Source: Planctomyces sp. (GTDB taxonomy: Bacteria; Planctomycetota; Planctomycetia; Planctomycetales; Planctomycetaceae). From it: DNA of 64,000 bases. Position numbers and translations under genes: made by a program. Under the pieces are notes generated by a model, which saw only the letters and a program-made list of their open reading frames with translations, was not told the DNA's origin and ran no database searches. The stretch covers positions 1 to 64,000 of the forward strand of contig JAEUIH010000010.1 in assembly GCA_016795105.1 (NCBI GenBank). Reading direction: 5' to 3'. Position 1 is the first letter of the stretch. Every line of letters starts with the position of its first letter. Positions 1-8,290 of this stretch are shown here, piece by piece.

Positions 1-62
1 ATGCGATCTAGAATCCGTTTTTCGACTTCTGGAGAGAGGTCTGAGCTTCCTTGCCCGGACAT
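1..62 (-). CDS. N-terminus of a gene leaving the window, product unknown
   Basis: Read on the minus strand, an ATG at 62-60 opens a frame that stays open to the window edge and gives about 20 residues, starting MSGQGSSDLSPEVEKRILDR. An AAGGAG ribosome binding site (revcomp of 71-76) lies about 8 nt upstream, which makes the start convincing. No family can be named from so few residues. The ribosome binding site lies in one arm of an inverted repeat (64-122), so translation may be controlled by folding of the leader. Confidence 0.6.
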   Translation of the reverse strand, partial: MSGQGSSDLSPEVEKRILDR

Positions 63-63
63 T

Positions 64-122
64 TCGCGGCTCCTTGTAAGAGAGTGGTTGGTGGTTCAAC
101 CTAACTCTAGCAGGAGCCGCGA
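64..122 (-). promoter_or_regulatory. Leader inverted repeat covering the ribosome binding site
   Basis: An 11-bp perfect inverted repeat pairs 64-74 with 112-122, separated by 37 nt. On the minus strand the 3' arm contains the AAGGAG Shine-Dalgarno of the gene starting at 62, and the ATG follows one nucleotide after the stem. Folding would hide the ribosome binding site. It could be a translational control hairpin, or just a palindromic repeat that happens to lie here. Confidence 0.4.
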
Positions 123-148
123 TTTATGAAAATATTGAACGGTATTGA

Positions 149-232
149 GTTTAACGGCTAGCCGCAGGCGTCAGCGGTTTAACGGCTAGCCGCAGGCGTC
201 TGCGGTTTAGCGGTTAGCCGCAGGCGTCAGCA
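149..232. repeat. 28-bp tandem repeat, three copies
   Basis: Three head-to-tail copies of a 28-nt unit (149-176, 177-204, 205-232). The first two differ at one base; the third has a few more changes. The core is GGCTAGCCGCAGGCGTC. There are no spacers between units, so this is not a CRISPR array. No coding sequence is seen between 63 and 541. Confidence 0.85.
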
Positions 233-391
233 TCCATCCCCATCACACGCCCCACTGCTCACTGCAACATCATCACCAAAGTCTGCACAAAACGTCTCGC
301 AGCGGCATATACCCTGCACTGACCGTAAAGCCATGCGATATATACAACATGGTCGACTACGAAGGATACGAGAGAATCCCTTCGTCCCACG

Positions 392-525
392 GTACTCATC
401 ACGCTCCGCCGTGATGTCGAACCCTGGCATCACCTGCGCACGTTGGATGAAAACCAGCCAGCCAGGCAACGTCTGCAATCAGCAGACCTCAGGCGCTGGT
501 CATCACGGCGGAGCGTGATGAGTAC
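392..525. repeat. MITE-like element with 25-bp perfect terminal inverted repeats
   Basis: Bases 392-416 and 501-525 are exact inverted copies (outer end GTACTCATCACG), enclosing 84 bp of unrelated, apparently non-coding sequence. The same ends bound a larger element at 35361-35677, and a single end occurs at about 57804. This fits a small non-autonomous element or REP-type repeat. No transposase is visible in the window. Confidence 0.75.
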
Positions 526-541
526 TTTAGCAGTATTGTCA

Positions 542-1480
542 TCAGGTGTCGGCGGACAGCAGAGTGTTAAGATGTAGTTCCACACATTCTGCGAGCTTGT
601 CGGGGTTATATCCGCCTTCGAGAACGCTCACGAGTCGGCCGCCGGCATGAGTGGCAGCAACCTGCTGGACAAGACGTGTCAGCGTTTCAAAGTCTTCTGA
701 TTCCAGACCAAGGGACCCGACCGGGTCTGCGGCGTGAGCGTCGAATCCAGCGCTGACGATCACCAGTTCAGGGCGGCATTGATCAGCCGCTTTGGTGAGA
801 GCATTTTCGAACGCGGTCAAATAGTCTTTTCGCTTCGTTCCGTACGTTACCGGAAGGTTGAATGTGCTTCCGAGTCCAGGACCACGTCCCGATTCTGTGG
901 CGCGACCAGTGCCTGGATAAAACGGGTACCGATGAGCAGAAAAAAATGTGACCTGTTCATCTTCGTAAAAGATGTCCTGAGTACCGTTGCCATGATGAAC
1001 ATCCCAGTCAACGATAAGTATTCGACTTAACTGCAGTCGTTGAGTTGCAACGCGGGCAGCGATGGCGACGTTTGCCAGAAGGCAAAACCCCATTGCACTT
1101 TCCGGCAGGGCATGATGACCCGGCGGGCGAACCAGACACAATGCCTGCTTGTCTTCCTTCCGAAGAACGCGTTCTACGGCATCAATTGCAGTCCCCGCAG
1201 CATGCCATGCAACCTCGGCGGATTCGCGACTCATGACCGTGTCGACTTCAACTCGCCCTCCACCAGCCGCCGCAACACTATGAAGCTCAGCCAGATAGAC
1301 TTCTGGATGGACTCGAACAAGATCGCGATCGATGGCCTTAACAATCGATGTGTGCCGAACTTTTGTTAACAATCCGGAAGTCTGGAGTCTGTTGTGAATT
1401 ACTTTCAGTCGCCGAGCATGCTCCGGGTGCTGCCCCGTGTCATGATGCAGGAACAGATCATCCGTATAGAGCAGTGTCAT
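542..1480 (-). CDS. Histone deacetylase family (class II-like) metal amidohydrolase
   Basis: A 312-residue protein with the complete HDAC/acetoin-utilisation-protein fold signature. It has RPPGHH with paired active-site histidines (H122, H123), DWDVHHGNGTQ (metal ligands D160 and H162) and SAGFDAHAADP near residue 245, carrying the third ligand. The family removes acetyl groups from lysines or small amines such as acetylpolyamines; bacterial substrates are often unknown. It is predicted cytoplasmic because no signal peptide is visible. It lies 8 bp downstream of the dolichol-kinase-like gene on the same strand, so the two are probably co-transcribed, although no shared function is evident. 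Which acyl substrate it uses cannot be told from sequence. Confidence 0.9.
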   Translation of the reverse strand: MTLLYTDDLFLHHDTGQHPEHARRLKVIHNRLQTSGLLTKVRHTSIVKAIDRDLVRVHPEVYLAELHSVAAAGGGRVEVDTVMSRESAEVAWHAAGTAIDAVERVLRKEDKQALCLVRPPGHHALPESAMGFCLLANVAIAARVATQRLQLSRILIVDWDVHHGNGTQDIFYEDEQVTFFSAHRYPFYPGTGRATESGRGPGLGSTFNLPVTYGTKRKDYLTAFENALTKAADQCRPELVIVSAGFDAHAADPVGSLGLESEDFETLTRLVQQVAATHAGGRLVSVLEGGYNPDKLAECVELHLNTLLSADT

Positions 1481-1488
1481 GGAACTCT

Positions 1489-2241
1489 TCAGAACGGGCG
1501 AAACAGAAAGTGAACAGTTGCCATCACAACTGCAGCGACGGCTCCAACACGAACATTATCGTTGATGCGGGATTTTAACGATTCGGCGAGACCTGCTGCA
1601 ATGACGGCGGGGGCAACGAGACCGACCGATGTGAAAAATGAAACCGAGGGGTCAGCGGCTTCGGGATTGCGAGTTTCCCCGCAATAGATCCACGCTGTCA
1701 TGAAAGTACCGACGGCAAAAAACGACAGCAGCCCAGTCCATGACTTGGCAGTATTCCATGGAAGCCGCCGTCCGCGAAACATAAGTCCAAACAGAGTCGC
1801 AGAGCCGTCTCCAAAGGCAAGTATGGACAGTACCGCAAGTCCAATCTCCAAATGTCGAGGGAACAGAAGAATGGTCAGCAGCACTGAGAATGAATACCCA
1901 GCGACCGCTGCAGTTCCAGTGCCCTCGCCTTTGCGCTGAATCTTTCTGAAATCAAGGAAGATCTTCAATCCGATGGCAACGCTGAAACCAACAATGATCC
2001 ATCTGAGGGTCGGGGTCATCGGATCCGCGTGGGAAACGACGTGCAGAGCAAATGCGAGGAGACCCGGAGACATATGCCAGAAACGCCGACGGAGTTCGCG
2101 GTACGTCAGCGGTCGAAATCCAAACTGTTCCGGCTGTGTTTCAACAAAAACAGGCGCATTTGTTGTCGGGATGCCGGACAAAACGGAATCCAGAGTCTGT
2201 TTTCTCGTCGATGCTGAAGTTGGATCCAGTTTCGTCGACAT
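1489..2241 (-). CDS. Dolichol/phytol kinase-like integral membrane protein
   Basis: About 250 residues if the internal ATG at 2241 is used; an in-frame ATG at 2325 would add 28 residues with no membrane or family character. The protein has about seven hydrophobic segments. It carries the motif arrangement of CTP-dependent dolichol/phytol kinases and the related CDP-diglyceride synthetases: RKIQRKGEGTGTAAVAGY, FGDGSATLFG and a late AESLKSRINDN. Such enzymes phosphorylate polyprenols or transfer CMP to phospholipid precursors at the membrane. It is the first gene of a minus-strand pair with the HDAC-like gene and is divergent from the nucleoside hydrolase. The kinase rather than cytidylyltransferase call is an inference from size and motif order. 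Confidence 0.7.
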   Translation of the reverse strand: MSTKLDPTSASTRKQTLDSVLSGIPTTNAPVFVETQPEQFGFRPLTYRELRRRFWHMSPGLLAFALHVVSHADPMTPTLRWIIVGFSVAIGLKIFLDFRKIQRKGEGTGTAAVAGYSFSVLLTILLFPRHLEIGLAVLSILAFGDGSATLFGLMFRGRRLPWNTAKSWTGLLSFFAVGTFMTAWIYCGETRNPEAADPSVSFFTSVGLVAPAVIAAGLAESLKSRINDNVRVGAVAAVVMATVHFLFRPF

Positions 2242-2675
2242 AGCGGTCCCACTCGGTCGTGTGTTTTCCGGAACGAAGCATACAGTCCAGGAGAATAGAT
2301 CGAAAAGATCAGTTTCCGCCGCCAATAGTTTGATGACGATCCGTCAATACTGAGTGAATCACTGTGACCGCAACGGAATCTTCTTCCATACCTGTCCACC
2401 TAAAGTGCCACCGACACCGTCCAGGGGAAAAGAAGCTGCGGAAATCGGCGGTTTCTGCTGGTCGGTACCGATCGTTTGCAGTCGAAAAGCGACGTTTTCC
2501 GCAGGTCTTGAGCAAACACTTTCTTCACCCCGGATTACTCGCGACCTGCGATGGAACGTGTTATCCTGAAGACGTAGTCTGGTTTGCGTTATCGGCGCCA
2601 GTGCGAGGCGTGAGGCAGGCACAACTACTCGTGTATTTTGAGCCGCAGTACTCTGAGCCATTACAGAGAGATCTT
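2242..2675. other. Divergent intergenic region without a recognised gene
   Basis: Between the minus-strand kinase-like gene and the plus-strand nucleoside hydrolase. The frame of the hydrolase stays open back to 2364, but the extra 104 residues have no signal peptide or family features and precede a good ribosome binding site, so they are treated as non-coding. Promoters in both directions are expected; no clear consensus could be picked out. Confidence 0.5.
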
Positions 2676-3731
2676 ATGCGTTTCATGACTTCAGTTCTGT
2701 TAATCTTCGGAATTTGTGTTCTGCCGACTGCTGGTCTGGCAAACGCCTTCGCGTCGGAACCGTTGCTCGATGAGTCTGGCCCGGTGCGACTGATTTTTGA
2801 TACGGATATCGGAAACGACGTCGATGATGTGCTTGCCCTGGGCACCATCCACGCACTTCAGACGCGGGGAGACTGCGAACTCCTGGCGGTCACGATCACG
2901 AAGGATCATCCACAGTGTGCACCGTTTGTCGATGCAGTGAATACGTTTTATGGTCGTGGAAAGATTCCCATTGGAGTGTGCCACAGCGGGATTACTCAAC
3001 AGCAAAGCAAGTTCACAGTACTTGCGGACATCAAAGACGGTGACCAGCTAAGGTACCCTCATGATCTTTCGGATGGCAGCAAAGCGCCCGATGCTGTCGT
3101 GGTGCTGAGGAGAGTACTGGCTGCTCAACCGGACCAATCAGTTGTGATTGTTCAGGTTGGATTCTCTACAAATCTGGCAAACCTGCTGCTCTCATCTGCA
3201 GATGACATTTCACCACTCAATGGACGTGACCTTGTCAGTCAAAAGGTCCGAATGCTGTCCGTGATGGCCGGGGCGTTTGAACCGATCGATGGCAAAGTTC
3301 ACCTCGAATACAATATTGTTGAAGACATTCCGTCCGCAAAAACACTGGTCAGGTTATGGCCCGGCGAGATTATCTTTAGCGGGTTCGAAATTGGATTGCA
3401 TGCGGCTTACCCGGCACAGAGCATTCTTGAGGACTACAACTACATTGCTCATCACCCGCTATCAGAGTCATACGTTCTGTATGAACCGCCTCCACACAAT
3501 CGGCCAACCTGGGACCTCACCAGTGTGCTATATGCAGTGCAGCCTCATCGAGGTTACTTTGGACGGTCTGATTCAGGAACAGTAACTGTTACGGACAAAG
3601 GAGAGACGGTGTTTACCGCTTCAGAGTCAGGTCGACACACTTACCTGACAATGACCAAAGAGCAGCAGATTCGAGTTGTGGAAGCGCTCGTTCAGCTTTC
3701 AAGTCAACCGCCTGGGCATTTGCCCCAATAG
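2676..3731 (+). CDS. Exported inosine/uridine-preferring nucleoside hydrolase family protein
   Basis: A 351-residue protein starting at the ATG at 2676, which has a GAGAG ribosome binding site and directly begins a signal peptide (MRFMTSVLLIFGICVLPT, cleavage near residue 26). The nucleoside hydrolase calcium-binding motif DTDIGNDVDD is at residues 42-51, followed by the usual alpha/beta core. The family cleaves the N-glycosidic bond of ribonucleosides to give free base and ribose. The signal peptide suggests periplasmic action. The ribokinase gene follows 25 bp downstream, so the pair makes sense as nucleoside scavenging: ribose released outside the cytoplasm, taken up, then phosphorylated. 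Substrate preference is not determined. Confidence 0.85.
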   Translation: MRFMTSVLLIFGICVLPTAGLANAFASEPLLDESGPVRLIFDTDIGNDVDDVLALGTIHALQTRGDCELLAVTITKDHPQCAPFVDAVNTFYGRGKIPIGVCHSGITQQQSKFTVLADIKDGDQLRYPHDLSDGSKAPDAVVVLRRVLAAQPDQSVVIVQVGFSTNLANLLLSSADDISPLNGRDLVSQKVRMLSVMAGAFEPIDGKVHLEYNIVEDIPSAKTLVRLWPGEIIFSGFEIGLHAAYPAQSILEDYNYIAHHPLSESYVLYEPPPHNRPTWDLTSVLYAVQPHRGYFGRSDSGTVTVTDKGETVFTASESGRHTYLTMTKEQQIRVVEALVQLSSQPPGHLPQ

Positions 3732-3756
3732 CACCCGCGAACAACTGAGATTTCCA

Positions 3757-4698
3757 ATGACCGGAGTCAACAAACCAATCAAATCGGTTGTGGTGGTCGG
3801 GTCCATCAATATGGATCTGGTCGTACGCAGTGAACGCCTGCCACGGCCCGGGGAGACGCTGATCGGCCGCGATTTTGATGAGATTCCCGGTGGTAAAGGA
3901 GCGAATCAGGCAGTCGCCGCTGCTCGACTTGGCGCCTCAGTGACCATGATCGGGCGGGTTGGTTCGGACGCGTTCGGGGAAACTCTGCGGCGAGGTCTCG
4001 AATCAGAACATGTTCATGTTCAACATGTTCTGGTCACAGCTGGTGTGAGCAGCGGCGTGGCGGTCATAGGGGTTGAGGACAGCGGCCAAAACTGTATTAC
4101 GGTGGTGCCGGGGGCGAACGGCAGACTGATGCCCGAGGACTTGTCATCCGCAGAAGACGTAATTCGCGTGGCGGATGTGATGTTGCTTCAACTGGAAATT
4201 CCTGTCACAACTGTCTTGGCGGCAATTGACATCGCTCACCGTCACGGAATCCGGATTATTCTCGACCCGGCACCGGCAGTAAAAGTTGTCCCACCTCATC
4301 TGCTTGAAGTTGATCTTGTGTGCCCCAACGAAACTGAAGCGGAGATGTTGACCGGGATTTCGGTGCGTAGTGTGGCAGATGCAGCTAGAGCAGCGAAACG
4401 TCTTCAACAACTGGGCGCGACAGAAGCAATTATCACACTCGGAGATCGAGGCGCCCTTTTCTGTGACCGGAACGGAGTCTGCGAATTGGTCGAACCTTGC
4501 TGTATCAACGCCGTAGATACAACAGCATCCGGAGACGCCTTCGCGGCTGCGCTGGGGCTGCGGATTGCCGAAGGCGCCGATCTCCGCACCGCAGTGCAGT
4601 TTGCGTGTGCGGCTGGTGCCGTTGCCGCCTGCCGTGAAGGTGCCCAACAGGCAATGCCCATCAGAGCGGACGTAGAATCCATGGTGAATCGACAGTAG
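3757..4698 (+). CDS. rbsK: Ribokinase
   Basis: A 313-residue PfkB-family sugar kinase using the ATG at 3757; the longer open frame from 3676 overlaps the preceding gene and adds no family sequence. The ribokinase substrate signature GSINMD and GGKGANQA (residues 45-52) is near the N-terminus. The ATP/anion-hole motif DTTASGD (254-260) has D260 as catalytic base; the common form is DTTGAGD. The enzyme converts ribose plus ATP to ribose 5-phosphate. Immediately downstream of a nucleoside hydrolase, it fits a ribonucleoside salvage operon. No ribose transporter is encoded next to it. Confidence 0.9.
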   Translation: MTGVNKPIKSVVVVGSINMDLVVRSERLPRPGETLIGRDFDEIPGGKGANQAVAAARLGASVTMIGRVGSDAFGETLRRGLESEHVHVQHVLVTAGVSSGVAVIGVEDSGQNCITVVPGANGRLMPEDLSSAEDVIRVADVMLLQLEIPVTTVLAAIDIAHRHGIRIILDPAPAVKVVPPHLLEVDLVCPNETEAEMLTGISVRSVADAARAAKRLQQLGATEAIITLGDRGALFCDRNGVCELVEPCCINAVDTTASGDAFAAALGLRIAEGADLRTAVQFACAAGAVAACREGAQQAMPIRADVESMVNRQ

Positions 4699-4877
4699 TC
4701 TTCACAATTCGGTGACTCTGAACTCAGGATTCCGCATCTGAAACAGTGAACAAACGAGCAGATTCTTCATCTTTTCCAGGTTCTGTTCAACAAAAACTGC
4801 CTTAACAATCATTCTGCTGAATGAAGTTGGTCGCAGCCGTAATCTCGACCTTGACGGTTAGGCAAGAGAGTCCGCGT

Positions 4878-5002
4878 GAAGTGTTAATTTATCGTTTAAG
4901 AGAACGGCTTGCCACGACTTTACCGATCCAGTTGCCCGATGAATTTGAAGATTCGGTAAATGTGTTAACACCGCCTTTGTGCAGACAAAGGAGAAGTGTT
5001 GA
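4878..5002 (+). promoter_or_regulatory. Repeated GTGTTRA motifs and a hairpin upstream of the porin
   Basis: The 400-bp region 4699-5098 has no credible gene. It contains GTGTTAA at 4881, a perfect 10-bp palindrome GTGTTAACAC at 4962-4971 and GTGTTGA at 4996. A 7-bp stem with a 4-nt loop lies at 4974-4991 (CCTTTGT/ACAAAGG). The spacing and repetition suggest operator sites for a regulator of the downstream porin, but no known box (such as a Pho box) can be matched with confidence. Confidence 0.35.
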
Positions 5003-5098
5003 CAAAGACAGGGCGAGCAACGGATTTGCTTGCCAACGAAGCCGAATGAATCGGTTGCCGCTGAAAGATCAAGCAACCAGTCCAGGGAGGGACTTCGA

Positions 5099-6592
5099 GT
5101 GAGTTTCGTTAGAATTCGCCACCTGCTCTTCACGATTGTTATTCGAGTTGTTGCAGTAGGATTTTCCGTGAGTGCGGCAGAAATTGCATACTCACAGGAC
5201 GAAGAGTTACCTTCCGGCGACCGCTTTGAAGCTCAGCTGATGCAGCTTCAGAGACGTATTGAATCACTTGAGGAGCAGAACGGTGCGCTCGAGGAACAAT
5301 TGACTCTGGCAAAGGATACCGATGAGCGTCTGACGAAACTCCAGGATGACCTCGCATCAGACGCAGAGAAAGAAGCGGCCGCCGCAAAGAAGAAAAAAGA
5401 CGAAGATGCGAAGAAGGAAAAGAAGTGGTTCGAAAAGTACTCCATCCGCGGCTACGCACAATTTCGTATCAACGAAGTGGTTCGTGATGACGGACCGGCT
5501 GCTCCGCAATATGTTGGTGACAGTTCCATCGGCGATCGAGAGAGTTTCATCATTCGGCGAGCGCGACTGATTCTGTCGGGTGACGTCTCAGAACACATGT
5601 CGTTGTACTTTCAGCCGGACTTCGCATCATCGGTGACGGGAAGCCCTGACGGAAATCAATATGCTCAGATTCGCGACCTTTACGCAGACGTCTACCTTGA
5701 TGAAAACAGAGAGCATCGGTTCCGCATTGGTCAGTCGAAGGTTCCGTACGGATGGGAAAATCTTCAGTCTAGCTCCAATCGTCTGCCACTGGATCGAAAC
5801 GACGCCCTCAACAGCGCCGTTCGAAATGAACGTGACCTTGGCATCTTTTACTACTACACCCCGGAGGATGTTCAGGACACTTTCAAGTACATCATGGACG
5901 AAGGACTTAAAGGGTCCGGCAACTATGGGATGTTCGGTGTCGGATTCTACAACGGACAGGGCGGTTCAATCAGGGAACAGAACGACAATCTCCATGCTGT
6001 CGCGAGGGTTGCTCTTCCATTCTGGATCAATGACTGCCAACTGGTTGAAGTTGGCATGATGGGTTACACGGGGCGGTACTCAGTGCTGTCATCAACGATC
6101 AGCCCGCTTGGTGTTGGCCCTGCGGTCCGGCCAACCGGAACGGTCGAGACTGATGGCGCTGATGGAATTCAGGACGAACGTCTGGCATGGACGTTCGTTT
6201 ATTATCCTCAGCCCTTTGGATTCCAGTCGGAGTGGACGATTGGTCGCGGCCCGGCACTAAACGATGCACAGACAAATGTGAGCGACGCTCCCCTTTATGG
6301 CGGTTATGCAATGGCAATGTACCGTCATAAGCTGGAAAAAGGCGAACTGCTTCCATTCGCTCGATGGAACTACTTCCAGGGGGGGTACAAGTCCGAACGT
6401 AACGCCCCAATGAGCAGCATCGATGAATGGGAAACAGGGCTGGAATGGCAGTTGTCAAAATCTCTGGAGCTCGTCGCGATGTATACCATCACCGACAGAA
6501 CGAATACTCGCGCCAACAGCACCGCGAATACTCTGTCCTACGAACAGTTCGATGGACACATCCTGAGATTCCAGGCCCAGATCAATTACTGA
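5099..6592 (+). CDS. Phosphate-selective porin O/P family outer-membrane protein
   Basis: The start is taken at GTG 5099, preceded by GGGAGGGA at 5085-5092; it yields a 497-residue protein whose first residues form a signal peptide (cleavage near residue 32, AYS-Q). The mature N-terminus has a predicted coiled coil (about 42-85) and a Lys/Glu/Ala-rich stretch (about 86-112). A long beta-barrel follows with the OprO/OprP signature SFIIRRARLILSG, ending in an aromatic residue (INY) as outer-membrane proteins do. The coiled coil plus barrel is common in planctomycete members. The family forms anion or phosphate channels, though many members are only general porins. The convergent arsenate-reductase-like gene overlaps its last 11 bp. 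Confidence 0.85.
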   Translation: MSFVRIRHLLFTIVIRVVAVGFSVSAAEIAYSQDEELPSGDRFEAQLMQLQRRIESLEEQNGALEEQLTLAKDTDERLTKLQDDLASDAEKEAAAAKKKKDEDAKKEKKWFEKYSIRGYAQFRINEVVRDDGPAAPQYVGDSSIGDRESFIIRRARLILSGDVSEHMSLYFQPDFASSVTGSPDGNQYAQIRDLYADVYLDENREHRFRIGQSKVPYGWENLQSSSNRLPLDRNDALNSAVRNERDLGIFYYYTPEDVQDTFKYIMDEGLKGSGNYGMFGVGFYNGQGGSIREQNDNLHAVARVALPFWINDCQLVEVGMMGYTGRYSVLSSTISPLGVGPAVRPTGTVETDGADGIQDERLAWTFVYYPQPFGFQSEWTIGRGPALNDAQTNVSDAPLYGGYAMAMYRHKLEKGELLPFARWNYFQGGYKSERNAPMSSIDEWETGLEWQLSKSLELVAMYTITDRTNTRANSTANTLSYEQFDGHILRFQAQINY

Positions 6593-7310
6593 CTCTGGAC
6601 ATCATGTACAGCATCTCTGTGGCAATCTGCGCACACCGTTCATCATAGGCTGCTGCTTCGATTGCAGTTCCATCGGCAACTTTCGGATCTTCAAACGGTA
6701 CTGAAACCCGATGCTCACATCCATCCACCACTGGACAGGCGCGATCAGCCTGAGAGCACGTCATGATCGCGATAAATCCTGTGGAGGGATTGGGCGATTG
6801 ATTGAAGACCTTGGAGTAGCAATCCAGCGGCATTTCTTCATCGGAGAATGCAACCGAATAATGCGGGTTCTTCGATGCTTTCTCGGCGATTGACTTCTCG
6901 ATGTCGGACTCTTCGACTGTAGAAACTTTGATTCCGGACCTCTTCAGAGCGGCAATTGTTCTGGGATTCATTGCCGTCGCTTCAGTTCCTCCGGAATAGG
7001 TCTCCACCGGTTTGACTCCGTAATGCACTGCCGCAATTCGTGCCCAAATCTGTGCAAAGTGGCTGCGTCGCGAATTGTGTGTACAGATGAATGTCAATGT
7101 GGCGGTTTCCCCTCGGGAGACACGTGACTTTACTACTGCCGCCAGTTCCTCGAGTGTTTTTCGTCGATGCTCAGGGATTCGGTCGAATTCTCCTGAGCGT
7201 CGAGCGACATACTGTTCGATTTCGGGGAACAGGCGGCCGGTTGAAGGCTGCACCTGAGATGCCGGAATGCACGTGGCAATCACCGCAATTACAGTCAGCA
7301 GTCTCATCAC
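6582..7310 (-). CDS. Exported arsenate reductase / low-MW tyrosine phosphatase-fold protein
   Basis: A 242-residue protein. After an N-terminal hydrophobic signal-like segment (residues 1-18) and a spacer of about 50 residues, a low-molecular-weight phosphatase domain begins. The P-loop is CTHNSRRS (C76, R82). Two further cysteines sit in CSQADRACP (C185, C192), the same spacing as the redox relay of thioredoxin-coupled arsenate reductases, and D208 follows in FEDP. The predicted reaction is reduction of arsenate or phosphotyrosine hydrolysis. The N-terminal export signal is unusual, since ArsC enzymes are cytoplasmic. It is convergent with the phosphate-type porin and overlaps it by 11 bp. 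No ars operon genes are nearby. Confidence 0.75.
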   Translation of the reverse strand: MMRLLTVIAVIATCIPASQVQPSTGRLFPEIEQYVARRSGEFDRIPEHRRKTLEELAAVVKSRVSRGETATLTFICTHNSRRSHFAQIWARIAAVHYGVKPVETYSGGTEATAMNPRTIAALKRSGIKVSTVEESDIEKSIAEKASKNPHYSVAFSDEEMPLDCYSKVFNQSPNPSTGFIAIMTCSQADRACPVVDGCEHRVSVPFEDPKVADGTAIEAAAYDERCAQIATEMLYMMSRVSN

Positions 7311-7362
7311 ATTAACCCTCTTGTCTTGTACTTCAGTCGTCTTCTGAATTCAGAAAGAGTCC

Positions 7363-8139
7363 TCAGAGTCCCACGCCGAATTCGAGCTTTGCGGGAAGCT
7401 TGAGAGTATCCGTCTTTGCGAAATACGAAATCCGCATCTTGACGGACTTTGCTTCTGAAGCGAGTTGCCACGACTTGTTGTAAGTGTAGTCACCGTTGAA
7501 CCCAAAACTCCCGGAACCACCATCGGCGCTTTCGATCACTTCGCCTTTCGCGTCGAGGAACTCGACTGACTTGATTGAGTCAAAGGGCTTCTTCGAAGAC
7601 AACTGAAACGTCTGCTTATACGGATCACCAAACGCTTCGCCCACAGAATCAACGGTGGCTTCGATTGGGCCCAACTTGACGGTAGCGCCTTCCATTAACT
7701 TCACTTCCGAATCGACCGTCTTCAGATCTTTGCCCACAATCAGAGCGAACGTGCCGTCGACTGTTAAAGCGGTCGCTTTCTTAGAAGGAAGTTCTTCGGA
7801 TTTGAACGAGATAATTCCCCGATCGCCGTCTTCTCGAATACTAATATCAAACAAACCATCGAACTGTTCGGTCAACGGCAGTTCTTTACCGTCACTGGAC
7901 TTCACCGTCGCTTTTGACTGTTCACCATCAAGTGAGAGCACCGTTGCTCCAGGAACCACAAAGTAGAGATCCACTTCGAGCCCTGGGGATCGCATCTGCG
8001 ACAAACCCTGACCAAATTCGGACTTTGGATCCTTTTTTGAAATGCTGAACCCGGCAACCTCAATCGAAGGCTTCTCCTGAGCAATCACCGTAGATCCTGT
8101 AAGCAGCAACGCAACCAGAGAACAACTCAGCAATCGCAT
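7363..8139 (-). CDS. Exported hypothetical protein
   Basis: A 258-residue protein starting at the ATG at 8139 with an AAAGGA ribosome binding site; the frame extends upstream to 8202 without a better start. It has a signal peptide (MRLLSCSLVALLLTGSTVIAQ, cleavage near 21). The rest is hydrophilic, with alternating beta-type segments, two similar halves in composition and no cysteines after the signal. It resembles secreted beta-sandwich proteins but no domain family is recognised. It lies between the arsenate-reductase-like gene and the MutS-like gene on the same strand, with gaps of 52 and 151 bp. Confidence 0.6.
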   Translation of the reverse strand: MRLLSCSLVALLLTGSTVIAQEKPSIEVAGFSISKKDPKSEFGQGLSQMRSPGLEVDLYFVVPGATVLSLDGEQSKATVKSSDGKELPLTEQFDGLFDISIREDGDRGIISFKSEELPSKKATALTVDGTFALIVGKDLKTVDSEVKLMEGATVKLGPIEATVDSVGEAFGDPYKQTFQLSSKKPFDSIKSVEFLDAKGEVIESADGGSGSFGFNGDYTYNKSWQLASEAKSVKMRISYFAKTDTLKLPAKLEFGVGL

Positions 8140-8290
8140 GGGTAACAATCCTTTCAGGAGAAAACGGAAAACGCAGTTTGAGACAGTGTCTGAAGGCCCC
8201 ATCGTAATTCAACAGGCGTGCCGGCCGGAATTCAGGAAAAAAAGAATGAATTGACAAAGCAAGACAGGCAATGGGCGGAATTGCCACAAC

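Noticed and set aside
64-122. Inverted repeat as the ends of a tiny insertion sequence
   Set aside because: At 59 bp with no coding content and no target duplication it is better seen as a leader hairpin or REP-type palindrome.
126-161. Short plus-strand frame (11 codons) after AGGAG at 112-116
   Set aside because: The AGGAG is only the mirror arm of the inverted repeat; the peptide is too short and has no conservation evidence.
149-232. Possible CRISPR-like array
   Set aside because: The 28-nt units are directly adjacent without spacers and no cas genes are present.
2364-2675. N-terminal extension of the nucleoside hydrolase
   Set aside because: A ribosome binding site and signal peptide start at 2676; the upstream part has no domain or signal features.
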